A DNA stretch of 64,000 nucleotides from Brachypterus glaber (lineage: Eukaryota > Arthropoda > Insecta > Coleoptera > Kateretidae): NCBI GenBank assembly GCA_958510825.1, contig OY294046.1, positions 4,836,001-4,900,000 on the forward strand, written 5' to 3'. Shown piece by piece: positions 43,365 to 57,022 of this stretch; position 1 is the stretch's first letter, and the number at the start of each line of letters is the position of its first letter. Both the position numbers and the translations under genes were made by a program. The notes beneath the pieces were generated by a model, which made no database searches, was not told the origin of the DNA, and saw nothing but the letters and a program-made list of their open reading frames with translations.

Positions 43365-43591
43365 AAATAAAAAATATGTATTAACAAGTAACATTCAGTA
43401 TTAAAAATACAACGAAAATTTCTGAGTGTAGGTTGCGTGATCTTACCAAAATAGATGTTCGCTGAAAATTATTATTATTCTTTTTTCAGTTATCCTGACC
43501 AAAAGAAAATGTTTCATACGGATAGACAGACATACAGAAGGAACGACAGAAAGACGGACGGACATTTTTAAAAGTGGTTTGGAATTGTATA

Positions 43592-44117
43592 CAGGGTTAT
43601 TCTTTTAAATGGTACACCCCCCGTAACTTTTTAACGGGATGGGATATAAACTTCAATTTTGGAAGGTGCACATCATACAATAAAATCTTTGCAATTAAAA
43701 AAAATTATTTTTGGAAATTTTCCAGAAAAAGGTCCAAATAATGAATACATGTTGTATTATCATTTTAAGACTAATTATTTATTATTTTTATGTAATATTT
43801 TCAATATTTATGCACAAAATATTAAAAACTTGAATAATTTTAAAGAAAATAAATATTCAAAAAAATATATTAAAAAATAAATAGTTAAACAGTTAAATAG
43901 AGAAAAAGCTGTTTAAAATGACGTATCACAAGACCTTGGATGCCATTTAAAATATTGTCACCCTCTGCCTCCCTGGTGCCGCCTTACCAAATAAAAAATT
44001 GAAAAATATGACAAATGTTATTTTTTGTTGTGTGATATAAATATTCAAAATTTGAAGTTTATATCTCATCCCGTTCAAAAGTTACAGGGGGTGTACCATT
44101 TAAAAGAATAACCCCCT
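43592..44117. mobile_element. MITE with CAGGGTTATT ends (about 526 bp)
   Basis: The left end CAGGGTTATTCTTTTAAATG is mirrored by CATTTAAAAGAATAACCCC at the right, with about 90 bp of inverted repeat (TACACCCCC...GTAACTTTT). The ends share CAGGGTTATT with the outer ends of the nested transposons. The ORF 43659-43880 is incidental. Confidence 0.7.
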
Positions 44118-44625
44118 ATGACAAACTTTGCTACAAGCATTTTTCATTTTGGACAAAAATTTTCTTTTTTTTTGGGTCCAAAATAAACATATAACACTAA
44201 ATCCAGGTCTTAAGTTGTCTGTCGTCTTGCTGACTAGACCTAGATCTAGTGTCACTAAGAAAACTTCTCTGCTGTGAGGCTACAAAAAGTAAAATAAGGG
44301 GGGTTTTCGGCCCGGTTCTGCCTGCTTCAGGCAAGAATGTAAAGAATTCAGAAAATAAAGGAAAACAAATGTTATCTAGTGTTATTAAAACGTATTGTTG
44401 CGCCTTCGCCAAAATTGTAAATCACTACGATTTTCATTTGTTTGTGCTAAAACCAAGTTGTTTTTTCGACTTTCATAATACGTTAATTAATATGTGATTA
44501 ATAAAGATTTAAAATATATAACGTCAAAAGTTGTGAAAAATGTGTGTGTTAAAAAATGTTGGTCTGTCTGCCGTCCGTTTATTTTATGTAAACATATATA
44601 AAAATATCGGTCTGTCTGTCAGACT
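44118..44625. other. Unassigned sequence
   Basis: Short GTCTGTCTG runs near 44561-44620. ORFs 44197-44497 overlap on both strands and look random. Confidence 0.4.
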
Positions 44626-45161
44626 CAAAGAACTTTTACCTCAAGAAGGAGCATGATGAAATCTACCGTATGCTTTGTTTGAAGCGTGAACCAACTACGG
44701 TGAGGGGCTGGTGGGAAGTGACTATTGTTTACACTTAGTACGCGTAAAGAGAGAGAAAGAATGTGTAAACTCACAGTCTAATGTCGTAAAATGACTGACA
44801 GGGGTACAGTGTTGCTGCTACTTTGGATATTTTATTGTAAATTTTAAGAAACGTTAGTTCTGTATGAGTTTTATATGAACTAGTAGTTTAATTTAAATAG
44901 ATTTAAATATACTATATTATTAAACATAATTATAGTATACACAATAAAGTTTTTTACATTTTTAATTTAAGTATAATGATTTGAATTCATGATAAGGTGA
45001 AAACTACGCAACATCGTTACTAGGTAGCCTGAAAGTCAACTAGCGACATCTACATTTTACACCACAAAGCTGATCGCGTTTCTGTTAGTAAAAAACAAAC
45101 AAAAAGATGATACATTCATAAACATTGGTCTGAAATTACTTCTTGAGGTAAAAGTTCTTTG
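44626..45161 (+). mobile_element. MITE with CAAAGAACTTTTACCTC ends, copy 1 (536 bp)
   Basis: Terminal inverted repeats CAAAGAACTTTTACCTCAAG at both ends. Interior landmarks CGTATGCTTTGTTTGAAGCG and ACGCGTAAAGAGAGAGAAAG are shared with the copy at 53181-53711, which is inverted relative to this one. Confidence 0.8.
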
Positions 45162-46074
45162 GTCGGTCTGTTTATTTGTAAGTAAACTTAATGACTGTTG
45201 AGTAGAATATCTTATTTTAAAATTTCTTTCAGGAAGTGATATAGGATCTTTATAGTTTGCGTCCAGTGAAATATGGTTAAAATTAGAGAAGAGATAGGGG
45301 GAAGAATAATACAAAACTATTATTATTTTTTTTTTCATCGGACATACACAGAGAAATTATTACGAAATCGGTTTATAAATGAGTTATGATAAAAAACATT
45401 TAACTGCTTTAAACGCCAATATGTAAATGTCATAATGTCTGTCTAGTTTATTTATTTTATTTATTCATGTCTTGTATTCCGTATCAATGTAGATACATGC
45501 TTATGTTTATACACTGTGACCCGTCTGAATTTGTACATTTTTGTATATTAACTTGACAAATCTTGTTTTATTTTTTCTCGGGCTGAAGATGAAGTGAACT
45601 AAGCACTTCGAAACATGTTCCCATATTAATAAAGAAAATAGGAGAAAAAAGACTACCTTTATTAACCTTTTAAATTTTCAAAACTCCTACCTGGGTATTA
45701 TGGCTCATTTATTTATTTATTTAAACGAATTTATAAATGACCTTTAAACAGTTATTAAACTGGTATCAAGGCCAATAATACATTTTAATATATATGAGTT
45801 GTTAAGCTAACTGTTAAACCTAAATATAAAAACTACATAATACTGCTTATTTTGAATATCACAATTTTAACTTAAATACACAATATCACAATTTATATTT
45901 AGTACTATTTTATGAAAACATTAAATGTTTTTTTTAGTAATTTAATAAATCTTTGACCTTTCTAAATAAATAAAAAATGCTTGAACTTCATTTAAAAAAC
46001 AAATGATAAAAAATATAAAAATGAAGGATCCAAACCAAAAAGGCAACAAAAAATATAATATAAAGCTGAAAAAC
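45162..46074. other. Unassigned sequence with a decayed hammerhead-like motif
   Basis: At 45580-45622, GGG-CTGAAGA-T-GAAGTG-loop-CACTTC-GAAAC...CCC has hammerhead layout, but with an extra base before stem II and no room for a stem III loop. No gene seen. Confidence 0.4.
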
Positions 46075-46652
46075 AATATTAGAGACAGCGCGCGATAAGA
46101 ATAATATAGTTTGACGCACGGATCTGTGGCTGCGGGAAATATGTTAGGAATGTGTGTGCAAGTGAGATGCCGGTTTTAGGCACGCACGCCTTATAACGCT
46201 TTTGACGGAAACAGGAGAGCGCGAATGATTCCTCCCCCTTTCGTCGGAGACTTTGTTTCATGCAGTGATGTCATTAAAAATGGAATACGAAATAAGCCAA
46301 AACGGATTGTTTACATACACACCCCTTAACAACGGCGCATTTTCCTTAGTCGCTTAGGCGCTTGTTGGAATAAAGGTAATACGTAATAGGTAATAGGTTC
46401 ATTTTGTGTTAAAATAATTACACGTGTCAATAATAATAATAATAAATAAAATAAAATAATGTTTAGGTAAAAAGTACTTAAAAATAAATACGGTAAAATA
46501 TGCGTATAAGCTGAGAAAAAAAAACAATCGTAAAATATTAAAATAATCAAAATACAAGTATATTAAAAGCCGTTCCTCCCCCTAAATGTTGTGCGCAACG
46601 ACTATGACATCACTGTACCATTCTTATCGCGCGCGGACTCTCCAATAATAAC
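46075..46652. repeat. Putative MITE with GCGCGCGATAAGAAT ends
   Basis: GAGACAGCGCGCGATAAGAA at the left is answered by TTCTTATCGCGCGCGGACTC at the right. The ORFs here (46079-46550) are not recognisable proteins. Confidence 0.5.
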
Positions 46653-48100
46653 ATTTTACATAACGTAATTTAAAGATAACTCAGCCTCAAAAAATGCAAA
46701 AATGTAAATATTTTAAGTCGCTAAGTGTCTAACTCCATCATATGATTGTGAGAAAACAATTAAATGAGAACTGTCACTAATGTCAAACTATTTCTCGACA
46801 ACAGGGGATCCCGTTTATACCCTATGTTTAAGTTTCTATTTCAGAAAAAAAACTAAAATAATTATAACTTAAATCTTTTTTATAATAATAAATACTTAAC
46901 TAAATCCAAAAAACATAAAAAATATATGCAGCAAACTTTTAAAGATTCGTTACATTTATGATACATACATAATTATGTATAATAATATACATTAGAATTT
47001 AGTTAGATAATATTTGATTGTTTAATAATATTAGATTTTAATAATATTGACCACAAAAATGTAAATAAGGTATTTAAGTTTTGAATGTTGCTTAATAATT
47101 ATTATATTTTTATTATAACATAACGTTACAAAATAAAATATATTTTTTTCTCATGGGATTTCATTATTTTTATGAAGGTTTTATAATGTATAAATTTTAT
47201 AATATTAATATTATCTAGGTATATATATTATGCCTACCTAGTAGTAATATTATATATTAAATATAAAAATATAAATTTTTTGTAATAATATTACGCGATA
47301 TAATACGATAGGTGTCCTCTTTTATCTTCCCTTGGGGTTAGACCATTAGTGAATTTAGATTCTGTGGTTAAAATTTAATTTTCAAATAATTTATATAAAA
47401 TAGATAACAATGAAAAGTTTTAAATACATTAACACATTTCAAACATTTTTACCTGTGAACAAGCTAGTTTTAAAGTTCTAAATTGCTATAATTAAGTTTT
47501 AAATCGTTTTTTACGTCTCCTGAAAAATATGACGTTTTGGAGTTAGACCGTTAGAGCCTTTAGATGACGATATATGTCCCAGCAGATGTTCAACAAATCC
47601 TATAGCCCAAAAGAAGATTTAAAATGCACAGAAAAGGGACAAATTAGTATTTTACAGTCCAAACTTGTTATCAAGTGATATCAGTACTTACCTATAAGTT
47701 ACTAATGTGATATATTTGTGCAGCTTTAAAACACTATATCGACACTCAAGTTAGACCTATTTTGAGTTATACTCATAGGTAAACGCCCTGAAAAAAGACA
47801 CACATGGTGGTACTACTCAGATTTCTCCACAGGCCATTTTAACCAAAAGTTTACCTAAAAACACTAAAGTAAGAAATTCTAAACTTGAATATTATCAGAA
47901 ACAAACAATAAATAAACAATAAATACTTATACAGTTAAATAGAAAATGTTATAAGCTTTCAAATGATGTATCACATATCTTCCTTTTCCACTTCAATTAT
48001 TTCCCCACCCTTAAATAAAAAAATATATATTTTAGAAATTTATCTGTCGTGAAAAATGACAATATATGAGTTACGGCTTTGTTGCTTGGGGGTATCGATA
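46653..48100. other. Unassigned, very AT-rich sequence
   Basis: Long AT-rich stretch (46840-47330 especially), no ORF or element ends recognised. Confidence 0.4.
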
Positions 48101-48256
48101 TGTGACCCTGCACAAAGAAACCCAGTTAGTGTGTAAAATTAACAAATTTTTATTTTTTGTTGGATTCTTATGTAGAAAAGTTTTTTACATAAGAATCCGA
48201 AATTTTATTTATTTTTTATTTGACGCACTAACAGGGTTAGTTTGTGCAGGGTCACA
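48101..48256. repeat. Small MITE with TGTGACCCTGCAC ends
   Basis: TGTGACCCTGCACAAA mirrored by TTTGTGCAGGGTCACA, inner arms GGATTCTTATGTA/TACATAAGAATCC. The ORF 48066-48377 is a by-product. Confidence 0.7.
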
Positions 48257-48919
48257 TAATATTTTATATTGGGACAAACATATCCCACTCGTTTTTTGTA
48301 AAAGAACATTAAAAAAAAATCACTTGTTTCGTACTTTTGATAGCATTTTATTTTATATACACAAAAAAAAAGTATGAACATTTTTAAAATGAAAAAAAAA
48401 ATTATGAAAAGTCAAAAGACGTATCATATTTTTTTTGCAAAATAAAATTATGTGCAATATAGGGTTAAGTTTAATTTGGCTAAATTTAACCTAGAAAATA
48501 TTTCTCTTCTTTGTAATTGAGCAATAAGTCTGTATTTAACGGCGCTCCAGAGAGTCACATCCAGTAAATTCCATTTAGGTTACTAGTCCAGTCGGCAGGG
48601 TGTTTTTTACAAATACGAAATATGCAGTATGTCCACTTAGTTTGCCTGTAGGTCCCAAAACAAGGCCGGAGCAAGAGCCAAATACTATGTAAAAAAACTT
48701 TTTTTTAAAGTTTTTCACAATTGGTTTCGAAGAATTTTTTACTCAATATGTGCTGAAAAAAAAATAACATTAATAAAATAAAATAGTCAATAAATTAATT
48801 AATTAATAAAATAGTGACTAGCCATTGGTTTTTAAATAAAATTAAATATAATATCATAATTTTGTCTTAATTTTAACCCTTTATGTAGCAGACCTATTAC
48901 CCATCCAAAAAAATATATA
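48257..48919. other. Unassigned sequence
   Basis: AT-rich, no gene or element ends recognised. Confidence 0.4.
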
Positions 48920-49067
48920 CAGTGCGATTATAAAGTGCCCAACAGTTTGAAAAGAAAATACTCTACGTTTGAAGCCACGCCTCTGTTAGAGTTGTGCGCC
49001 TCAAGCCCATGTAATTGCTACGTACAATAGCTCGGTGGCCAGTAAAACGCACTTTATAGTCGCACGG
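48920..49067. repeat. Small TA-flanked MITE
   Basis: CAGTGCGATTATAAAGTGC at the left, complement GCACTTTATAGTCGCAC at the right, about 148 bp. Confidence 0.6.
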
Positions 49068-52000
49068 TATATACTGCAGTGTATATCGATATATACAGGG
49101 TGCCCGTTATTCAACCTCAAGCATGGGTATCTCGGTTAATATAGGAGATACAAGATCTGTTGAATTAGAAAAAAGTTGCGCATTATTATGCTGATCAATA
49201 ATCTAAAAGAAAATTTGACCTGTCGTTTTTCGTTTTTTAATTACCGCAAAAAAATTAAAAATCCCAAGTTTCGTTTTTATTTTTTTGAGCGATAACAGAC
49301 AAAGCTAGACTTTTTTAACTGAAACATTTTAAGAACAATTTTTTGCAAGAAATCTAAATCTCTTATCATATTTTTCATGGCCTTTTAATTGCAAATGTTA
49401 CATCACTTAACTTCGTTTTTTCTTATGGGCGCTATTTTAGATTTTTACCTTTTTGAATACCGTTTTTTTCCTGTTTACGATAATGTATCACACGAGATGA
49501 TCAAGTCTTTCTTACAGTTTAAGCGTAATTAAAAAAATCATTTCTAAGCAGAGTGCTTTGGAAACAACGAAGCAATTAAATTATTGGAGGTTAGGTTTAA
49601 AACGGTAAAAAATGCTGAAAGAAAATTCCGATTAACGTAACTTTTTCAGGAAAGAAAGTTTGTTTTTAGATTTTTTTTTCAAAAAAAATCATTTTTCGCA
49701 AAAAATTAAAAAAAAAATCATATACATATCTTCACGGCTTGTTTTTTAATACTTCGTTTAGGACTTTTATAATTTAGATCTAATTTGCGACATGAGATCT
49801 GGATTTTTAGTAGTACTGTTGTTAAAAAATTTAATTTTCGAGGAAATCGAACAACAACTCCGTTATCAGAGGTTATTTAAATGTAAATGCTTAAATAGGA
49901 ATATGTATTACCTTAGGGTATTTCCACGAAAACTGACCCCCCATTAATGAAAAACTTTATTTTAGCAAAAGAAGGCTATGTAGTGAAGTTGAAAATTCGA
50001 TCACTAATGTTGTGATAGTGGTATATAATTCGGTTATAGCCGAGCAGATATTATAACTTTCATTATAACTTACTCATTTAGGTTGGCCATCTAATCTTCT
50101 GTCATATTTAAAGTATACCCGAGCGGAGAATATATTTAACCACTTATCACTTTATTCGGGAGCGGGTATTCTAGGAGACGGCGCTTAGGAAACAGATAAA
50201 ACGATTTCTTCTTAACTTAAGAATAATATATTAAATAAATGTGAATAAATTCTCCAAGAACATGAAAGATCAATTTTTACTTCTAAGTCCTATTTCTATG
50301 CAAAGCCCTTAAATTCTAATTTCCATTAAATATTAGTTTTCCATTAAATACTTCTAACTTAAAACATTCTATGTTTGAAATCCCAACTATTCGCAATCAT
50401 TTTCAAATCCCAATTTATTTTCCACATTTTTCTTAGTGTATATTAAAACTGGTTCGTATAAGTCATTTAAATTATTTTACAAAATATTTTTTAAAGTTAA
50501 TTAATATTCGTCAAAATTTCTATCAGTGTTCATACTATCAATATTTATAAGTGTCCAAAATTATTTTTATGTCTGATAAAACGAGTCTCAAAATTTTTCT
50601 AAGTTTAAAAACTATTTTTAATTCAAGAATAAATCTCAAAATTAATTCTCACAGAAACTACATTTTCACTTTTGAAACTGGCGTAGAGGCAGTCTAACTA
50701 AAACTGGATAAAAATGAATCTTTTCATGACTTTATATAGCTAATAAGAAGGTCACTAGTTAAATTTATTTGACAATGCTATTAGCGCAAAATATCTACAA
50801 AGATACCGCGCATATTTAATTACCCCGACAAAAGAGTTTCAGTCTCATCAATTTGCAAGCTAATTTCTATTTCTGACATCTGAAACGATCATTTTGACCA
50901 TAAATTAAATTTGTATAAACAATTTAGATTACTAGACAACTTTTAAGTTATACCGACAAGAATTACTGAGGAGGGGTCCGATGTAATTTAGGTCAAACCC
51001 GACTTTACCGAAGCCGAATCTCGTGAAGCCAGATTGTATCATAGCGCAATATTAAAGAAATATTATTTTAAAATTTTAACTACATATAAAATATTCGGAT
51101 CATAACAGCTATGATATAATGTGACCCCAAATAGAACCGATGATCTAAGAATATTCTCTAATTATTCTATTGGGAATAAACTTTGAAATATGCTATGATT
51201 ATGCTTAAAACTTGGGCTTAAAATGCATAATCTATGCATATGCATGATAATTATAATCCTTATAATTTTCTCATAACATTCTTCTAATGGATATTCTAAG
51301 AAATTTCTATTAAGAATGTTCTTAGAAATTATGCTGTGCATATTCTAAATATGTTCTGATAGAAGGTTTATTTGAATTTGCCGCTGTTCTGCAAATACAT
51401 TTTTGACATGTTGGAGTTGGAGTAATTCTACAGTAGCCGATAAAAAATTATACATTTAATTGTTTTTGGTGATTCCAATCGTGTATTATTTGATTATAAT
51501 TATAGACCTAAGTCTAGTGATTGGTGATTTTATTTAAGTCTAGTGTTTGTAAGCTATGTAAGATTGTATTGTAAGCATAGAACCTGTATTCAAACAAATT
51601 AATGCAAGAAAATGTTAATATTCCTGAATTTTAAATCTTGTCTATATGATAATTTAATACATTTTCATTTTTTTATGCTTGATCCCGCGTAACTTTAGAA
51701 CGGATGGGTGGTCCCGTTTCAATTTATCGCTCAGGTAATGCCGAGTAAGCCAATTAATTAAGATAAATTTAATCATTTTAACGCAATTTTACTTAAAAAC
51801 GGCTTAATTTGTTTCTAATACCAAACAAATTTTTAGAGAAATATCGAACAACTCGGATAAGCCCGATAACTTGATTAAGGGGTGACTGAAATATTACAGC
51901 AGACTACAAATCTTTTAAATGCCGCTAAACTTGATTCTGTGGACCTGTAATATTAAAATACCAAGAGAAAATGATAAAATTTGTAAATTTACCATAAGGC

Positions 52001-52143
52001 GTTGTTTGATTATTACGCACTAATAATGCGTTGTGACGTCAGCAGCTTGCCGAGATAAAAGGAGAACTATAATTTAGCTTAGATGAAGTTACAAATTTAC
52101 AAGTTCTGTGTCTCTAAAAAGTAAAAAATAAAAACTTTTCGTT
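49068..52143. other. Unassigned sequence
   Basis: A CAGGGTGCCCGTTATTCAAC end preceded by TA starts at about 49096, but the partner end was not found. 49900-52140 shows no coding frame of note; it could contain a 5' UTR exon of pHCl that cannot be recognised by eye. Confidence 0.4.
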
Positions 52144-52323
52144 TGAACCGACATCTATGTCTCTAAAAAGTAAAAAATAAAAAATACTTAAGTAGGTGCC
52201 GATTTCACAGCCAACAATTTAACAACAAAATAATTGTTAGTATTTAATTTAGGAAATGGTGAAATTGGCACCGACTTAAGTATTTTTTATTTTTTACTGT
52301 TTAAAGACATGGAAGTCGGTTCA
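52144..52323. repeat. Hairpin MITE, arms about 70 bp
   Basis: TGAACCGAC...CTTAAGTAGGTGCC mirrored by GGCACCGACTTAAG...GTCGGTTCA. Confidence 0.7.
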
Positions 52324-53180
52324 TTTTTTTTTCGAACAGTTTTTATTTACAGATTTTTCTCATAAATAACAGGCACAATTTTTATTTGAAGTTTTCTAGT
52401 TATATTTTAAAAACTGCATAATACTGTCGCACCCGTTACAACGGAGTAACCCCTTAGTAACACACGAGTTCTGATTAGATTTTGCGTCAAATGTTCTCAT
52501 GAATATAAACGAATATATTAATATTCGGATTTTCTTATTTGCAATTTAAATTTTTGGATCCTGCGGCTCAAAATCACTATTACAACTTTAACTACCTATT
52601 TAATAATAATGCTATTATACAGTCCGTGACTTAACTCGATGCCCCTTTACCTTACTTCAAATTTTCCGACTACCAAAAAAATGTTTTCACCTCCAAACAA
52701 ACCTTTACATACAGATTTTTTTATGACTAAAAAACTCATTACTAAAAATTCGTACGAATGATATTTTGTCGATTCGGATAAAATTTATATCCCTGGCAGA
52801 AATTTTGTTAGCCAAAAAAAAAGTTCATTACAATTTGTTGATGACCTCTCAAATTTGCCGTATCATCTGCCGACTCGGTCACTCCCCCCCCCCCCCCCCC
52901 TAACTGTAACTGATAAAATGTAACGTATAAGTGCTTAATTTTTTTTCTGGTCATGAACTTGTGCAATAAGCAAGATTTATTGTTCTAGAAACTATACATC
53001 CCCTTAAACAAAGGGTTAACTAGGGGTACTTGAATTTAATTTTATACCAAACTTTTTTACATTTTATTAAACATAACTGACTGGATACCTTTAACTCGAT
53101 TTTTCTTGAGATACTTTATGGTTTACTACTTTTTTTGGTGCTTGGGGGTAGTTTAAATTAAATTAATACAAGATAAAAAC
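52324..53180. other. Unassigned sequence with a poly(C) run
   Basis: A run of about 18 C near 52884-52902 is a likely sequencing/assembly weak point. No gene seen. Confidence 0.4.
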
Positions 53181-53711
53181 CAAAGAACTTTTACCTCCAG
53201 AAGTTATTTCAGACGAATGTTTATGAAGGTGTCATCTTTTTGTTTGTTTATTTACATAAACGTACGCGATACTGCTTTTGGTGTAAACATAAGTATTGCT
53301 AGTTTTGACCTTCTGGTGACCAGAGCGATATTGCGTAATTTTCACTTTATCATTATGATAAATCTTTATACCTACATTAAAATTAAAACTACTATACTAC
53401 GACACTATATGTTTGATAATGTAATATAATTAAATTTATTACAATTAAACTACTAGTTCATATAAAACTCAAATAAAACTAATATTTCTTAAAATTTACA
53501 ATAAAATATTGTGTTGCAACCGGCAACACTGTATTGCTTGACAAAGTTAACGACATTACACTGTGAGTTTACACATTCTTTCTCTCTCTTTACGCGTACT
53601 AAGTGTAAATAATAGTCACTTCCCACGAACTCCTTACTGTAGTTGGTTCACGCTTCAAACAAAGCATACGGTAGATTTCATCATGTTCGTTCTTGAGGTA
53701 AAAGTTCTTTG
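53181..53711 (-). mobile_element. MITE with CAAAGAACTTTTACCTC ends, copy 2 (531 bp)
   Basis: Inverted relative to the 44626 copy, same ends and same interior words (ACGCGTACTAAGTGTAAA, CGCTTCAAACAAAGCATACG). Confidence 0.8.
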
Positions 53712-54017
53712 ATAAAAACTGATTTCATAACTTAAAGCTTTCTAATTATATCTAAAGATATGTAATAATCTAAATATATTTTTTTCAATTGAAATTAAAA
53801 TGGGTTTTGGCACTAAAATATATAAAATTAGATTGCTTTATTAGATAACGTATAAATTAAGGGATTTGATTTTGATAAATTTATTACCTTCGAGAGACCC
53901 AAGGAGAAATGAATGTTATTTTATCGCAAAAAAAGTTTTCCAGATTTTATTTAAATAAGAATCATAATTATCAGTTTTAATGCTGTCCATCCTTCCACCA
54001 GGTAAGTGCCTATTCAC

Positions 54018-54137
54018 AAGCTTGCATAAGAACATAAAACAACAATGCGATGCCGTGATTGGCTTGATGGCCCGCCATGTATTTTGTAAGCTAAACACGG
54101 CATCGCTTTCTTATGTTTTATGTTCTTATGCAAGCTT
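54018..54137. repeat. Hairpin of about 120 bp
   Basis: AAGCTTGCATAAGAACATAA and GCGATGCCGTG are mirrored by CACGGCATCGC and TTATGTTCTTATGCAAGCTT. A diverged unpaired relative is at about 1378-1490. Confidence 0.75.
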
Positions 54138-54403
54138 CTGGATATGTCTTAAGGCGCCGTCCACAGCATTACCATAGCATTACCATAAATATAACGTTAT
54201 AAGCCTGCCTACAAGCCACATGCCGGCACATTAAGACAATTGCGGCATTTTATGTTATCATAACATTGTTATGTATTATTTTGGTTATGCGATCCTCTGC
54301 TTAAGATGTCACAGCTGTAGAGCGTTTTTTTTTTTTAAGAAAATGTACTGTAAGAGTGCCAAAAAGGTACATAACTCGTAAATAATTTAATATAGAAACA
54401 CTT

Positions 54404-54468
54404 TGCTAAGCTGAAAGGTCCTATCTGTGAATGTTAAACCTATGTAGATAGGACCTTTCAGCTTAGCA
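54404..54468. repeat. Perfect 23 bp stem hairpin
   Basis: 54404-54426 is the exact reverse complement of 54446-54468, with a 19-base loop. Could be a tiny inverted repeat or a small-RNA hairpin. Confidence 0.85.
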
Positions 54469-55554
54469 CGGCAGTATTGTGCTTGTTATGCGAGGCTGTG
54501 AATATGCACTTAGGCGTGAAGCGCCGAAGGATGTACATCGCAAGGGCTATAAAGGCATAATTCACAACCGTGGTTTATATATTATTTTTTTGATAACCTA
54601 AAATCAATAGTTACGCGTTTTGAAAAATCTTGACGAATATCAAGTAGCCTGTAAATTATTTTATTTGACGTAAAGAAAAAACAATTGAATATCGGACTTA
54701 AGTTTAGGGAACGTTTAAGTATTATGTAACGCAAATATTGATCATTTTGGACCCCCCTGTAATGCTATTTTTCTATACCATTAACATGGGCGTAACACAC
54801 TTAATTTTTTAAAAAAGTGCCCGGTTTTTTAGCCCTAGGTGTTGAAATTCAACTTTACAGTCTCTTAGGAATCCCGATAAAGATGCTAATTAACGCTGGT
54901 AGCGAAAAGTTTTACGTAGACCCCTAGTACCCGAACCTGGGGGGGCAATGTTTATTTGCTATAAGTTTCCTTAAAAATCGCTTTAAATTATGCTTTTAGG
55001 GGATTTCTCAATGTGTTTTTATGTTACCTATTATTTTCTGTTTTAAAATTATATATCTCGGCTAGCAGAGCTTTCAATTTAAAGTGTGAGACACCAATAT
55101 TTCTTTTATTTTCATAATTTATATCTCATAAAAATAACTTTTTTATTCTCGGTATCGTAGCAGAATAACTTTCATATAAAAACACACATATTCTTCAAAG
55201 GCTATTTTTTATCATTACCTACCTTTTTCAGCTTGAAAAAGCAAAGTCATCCTTCTAACATTATGCGGACCCAATTCAGTGGTAAAACATGGTATTGATT
55301 TGTTGGTAATTAATTACCTATGGTTGACATTTTTACTATAATATAGGTCAACCTCACTGATTTATTTTACCTACTACCGTTCATTTCATACAGTTGTTTG
55401 TTAGAAACAAACAAAATGTCAAACTCAAATTGCTTTACATCTTTGCCAAATTAATAAAACATTACTTAATTGAGGTTTAATCCACTATCCGCCACTATCG
55501 TTATTTTTTTCCAATTGTATGGAAAAACCACTCTGTACACTGTAAAAAATGCAT
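54469..55554. other. Unassigned sequence
   Basis: 54710-54790 resembles the AACGTTCAAGTATTACGTAACG repeat also seen near 4360 and 35240. No gene seen. Confidence 0.4.
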
Positions 55555-55760
55555 GTAAAATAATGTAAAAATACATGAATTTACATAGTACGGAATAGTA
55601 AATTTACTATTCTGGACTATGCATAATTCATGAATTTATGTAAAAGAATGTCAAATAATGTAAAATAATGCAAAAGAATGTAAAAGAATGTAAAAAAATA
55701 TAAAAGAATGTAAAAGAATGTAAAATAATGTAAAAAAATATATTTACATTGATTTACATA
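55555..55760. repeat. Short tandem repeat (about 10 bp unit)
   Basis: TGTAAAAGAA/TGTAAAATAA units run through 55635-55745, preceded and followed by related ACATGAATTTACAT words. Confidence 0.8.
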
Positions 55761-56190
55761 TTTTTACATGATTTTACAATGTTGGGTTATGTTATTTTAA
55801 GACGCGCGTGCGCTTTGGACAATAACCAAGAAGGCGTCGCATCATGAGACGGACCGTTTAATATTGTTATTGTTAGAGAGATAGCGACGCATGCTGCTAG
55901 GTTAAAGTGTTAAAAGTGTAAAAAAAGGTAAATAATATTAATGTACGATATTTAAATGCTTTATTTGTGGCCTAAAACTTACATTCATTATAAATTACGA
56001 TCTTTATCAACCAATAGATCTTAAAAGAAAGATGTAAGCAGTTTATACTAGTATTAAGGGAGCAAATCGTTTGGTTTATTAAACCAAATGAACTTTACGG
56101 TACGATATTTCAAAAAAGCTTTGACACAGAGACTTGTAATTTGGAACAAACATTTTCTAAGTAGTATATATTTTTTTTCAAATTTCAAGT

Positions 56191-56387
56191 CTATGCAAAA
56201 TATTACCATTCTGGACTATGTAATTTTTACCGTTCCGGTCTATGCAAAATATTACCATTATGGACTTTGGAAATTTTACTGTTCCGGTCTATGCAAAACA
56301 TTACCATTACGGACTATGTAATTTTTACCATTCCGGTCTATGGCAACATATTACCATTTACGGACTATGTAATTTAATGTAATTTAT
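56191..56387 (+). repeat. 49 bp tandem repeat, about four units
   Basis: CTATGCAAAATATTACCATT recurs at 56191, 56240, 56289 and 56338 (fourth decayed). The ORF 56088-56321 crosses it. Confidence 0.9.
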
Positions 56388-57022
56388 ATTTACCGTGTAG
56401 GGTAATTCAAACTTATTTCTTAAGATTTAATAAATGATTTTTGTTTATATACATTTTCTATATAATAATTATGTATTAACTCTTAATAAATAAGTTTCAG
56501 TTACACTACAGAGTGCTTATTAATTTACGCGCTGTGACGTCAGAGTCGCATTCTCAGAATGAATGGATATTATATACCAGCTAATTTTTTTTAATGTATA
56601 GTTATTTTAAATTTGCCGCTAAATACTTCACAAAGTCCGATTTATACTTGAGCATGTGGCTTGTTTTGAATGTCAACATAACCAAAATTTATAATTTTTG
56701 TTTACTTAACTTTACTTTGTTTTTATGAGATTTTGATGTAAAAAAGAGAGCCGATAAAGCTGTTGCTAAAAACACTTTTGTATTCCTGTAGAAACAAAAT
56801 TTGCTTATAACATCGCTTTTATTCCAATAATTTAGAGGAATAAACCATTGTTTTGTTCTCTCTGTTGTTAATGGTACGTCAACGATTTACGGTTGTGTAA
56901 ACTGGGCCTAGTCATTTCGCTTACGACGCATGCGTATCTTACGTTGCTATGGTAATTTCGAGATTGTTTACAAGCGGGAAGGTTTAAAATAACTATACCT
57001 TAAAAAAGTAAACTTTACTTGG
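56388..57022. other. Unassigned sequence
   Basis: No gene or bounded element recognised. Confidence 0.4.

Noticed and set aside
45580..45622. Second intact hammerhead ribozyme
   Set aside because: Extra base between the CUGAAGA core and stem II, only a three-pair stem I and no possible stem III loop; listed only as a decayed relative.
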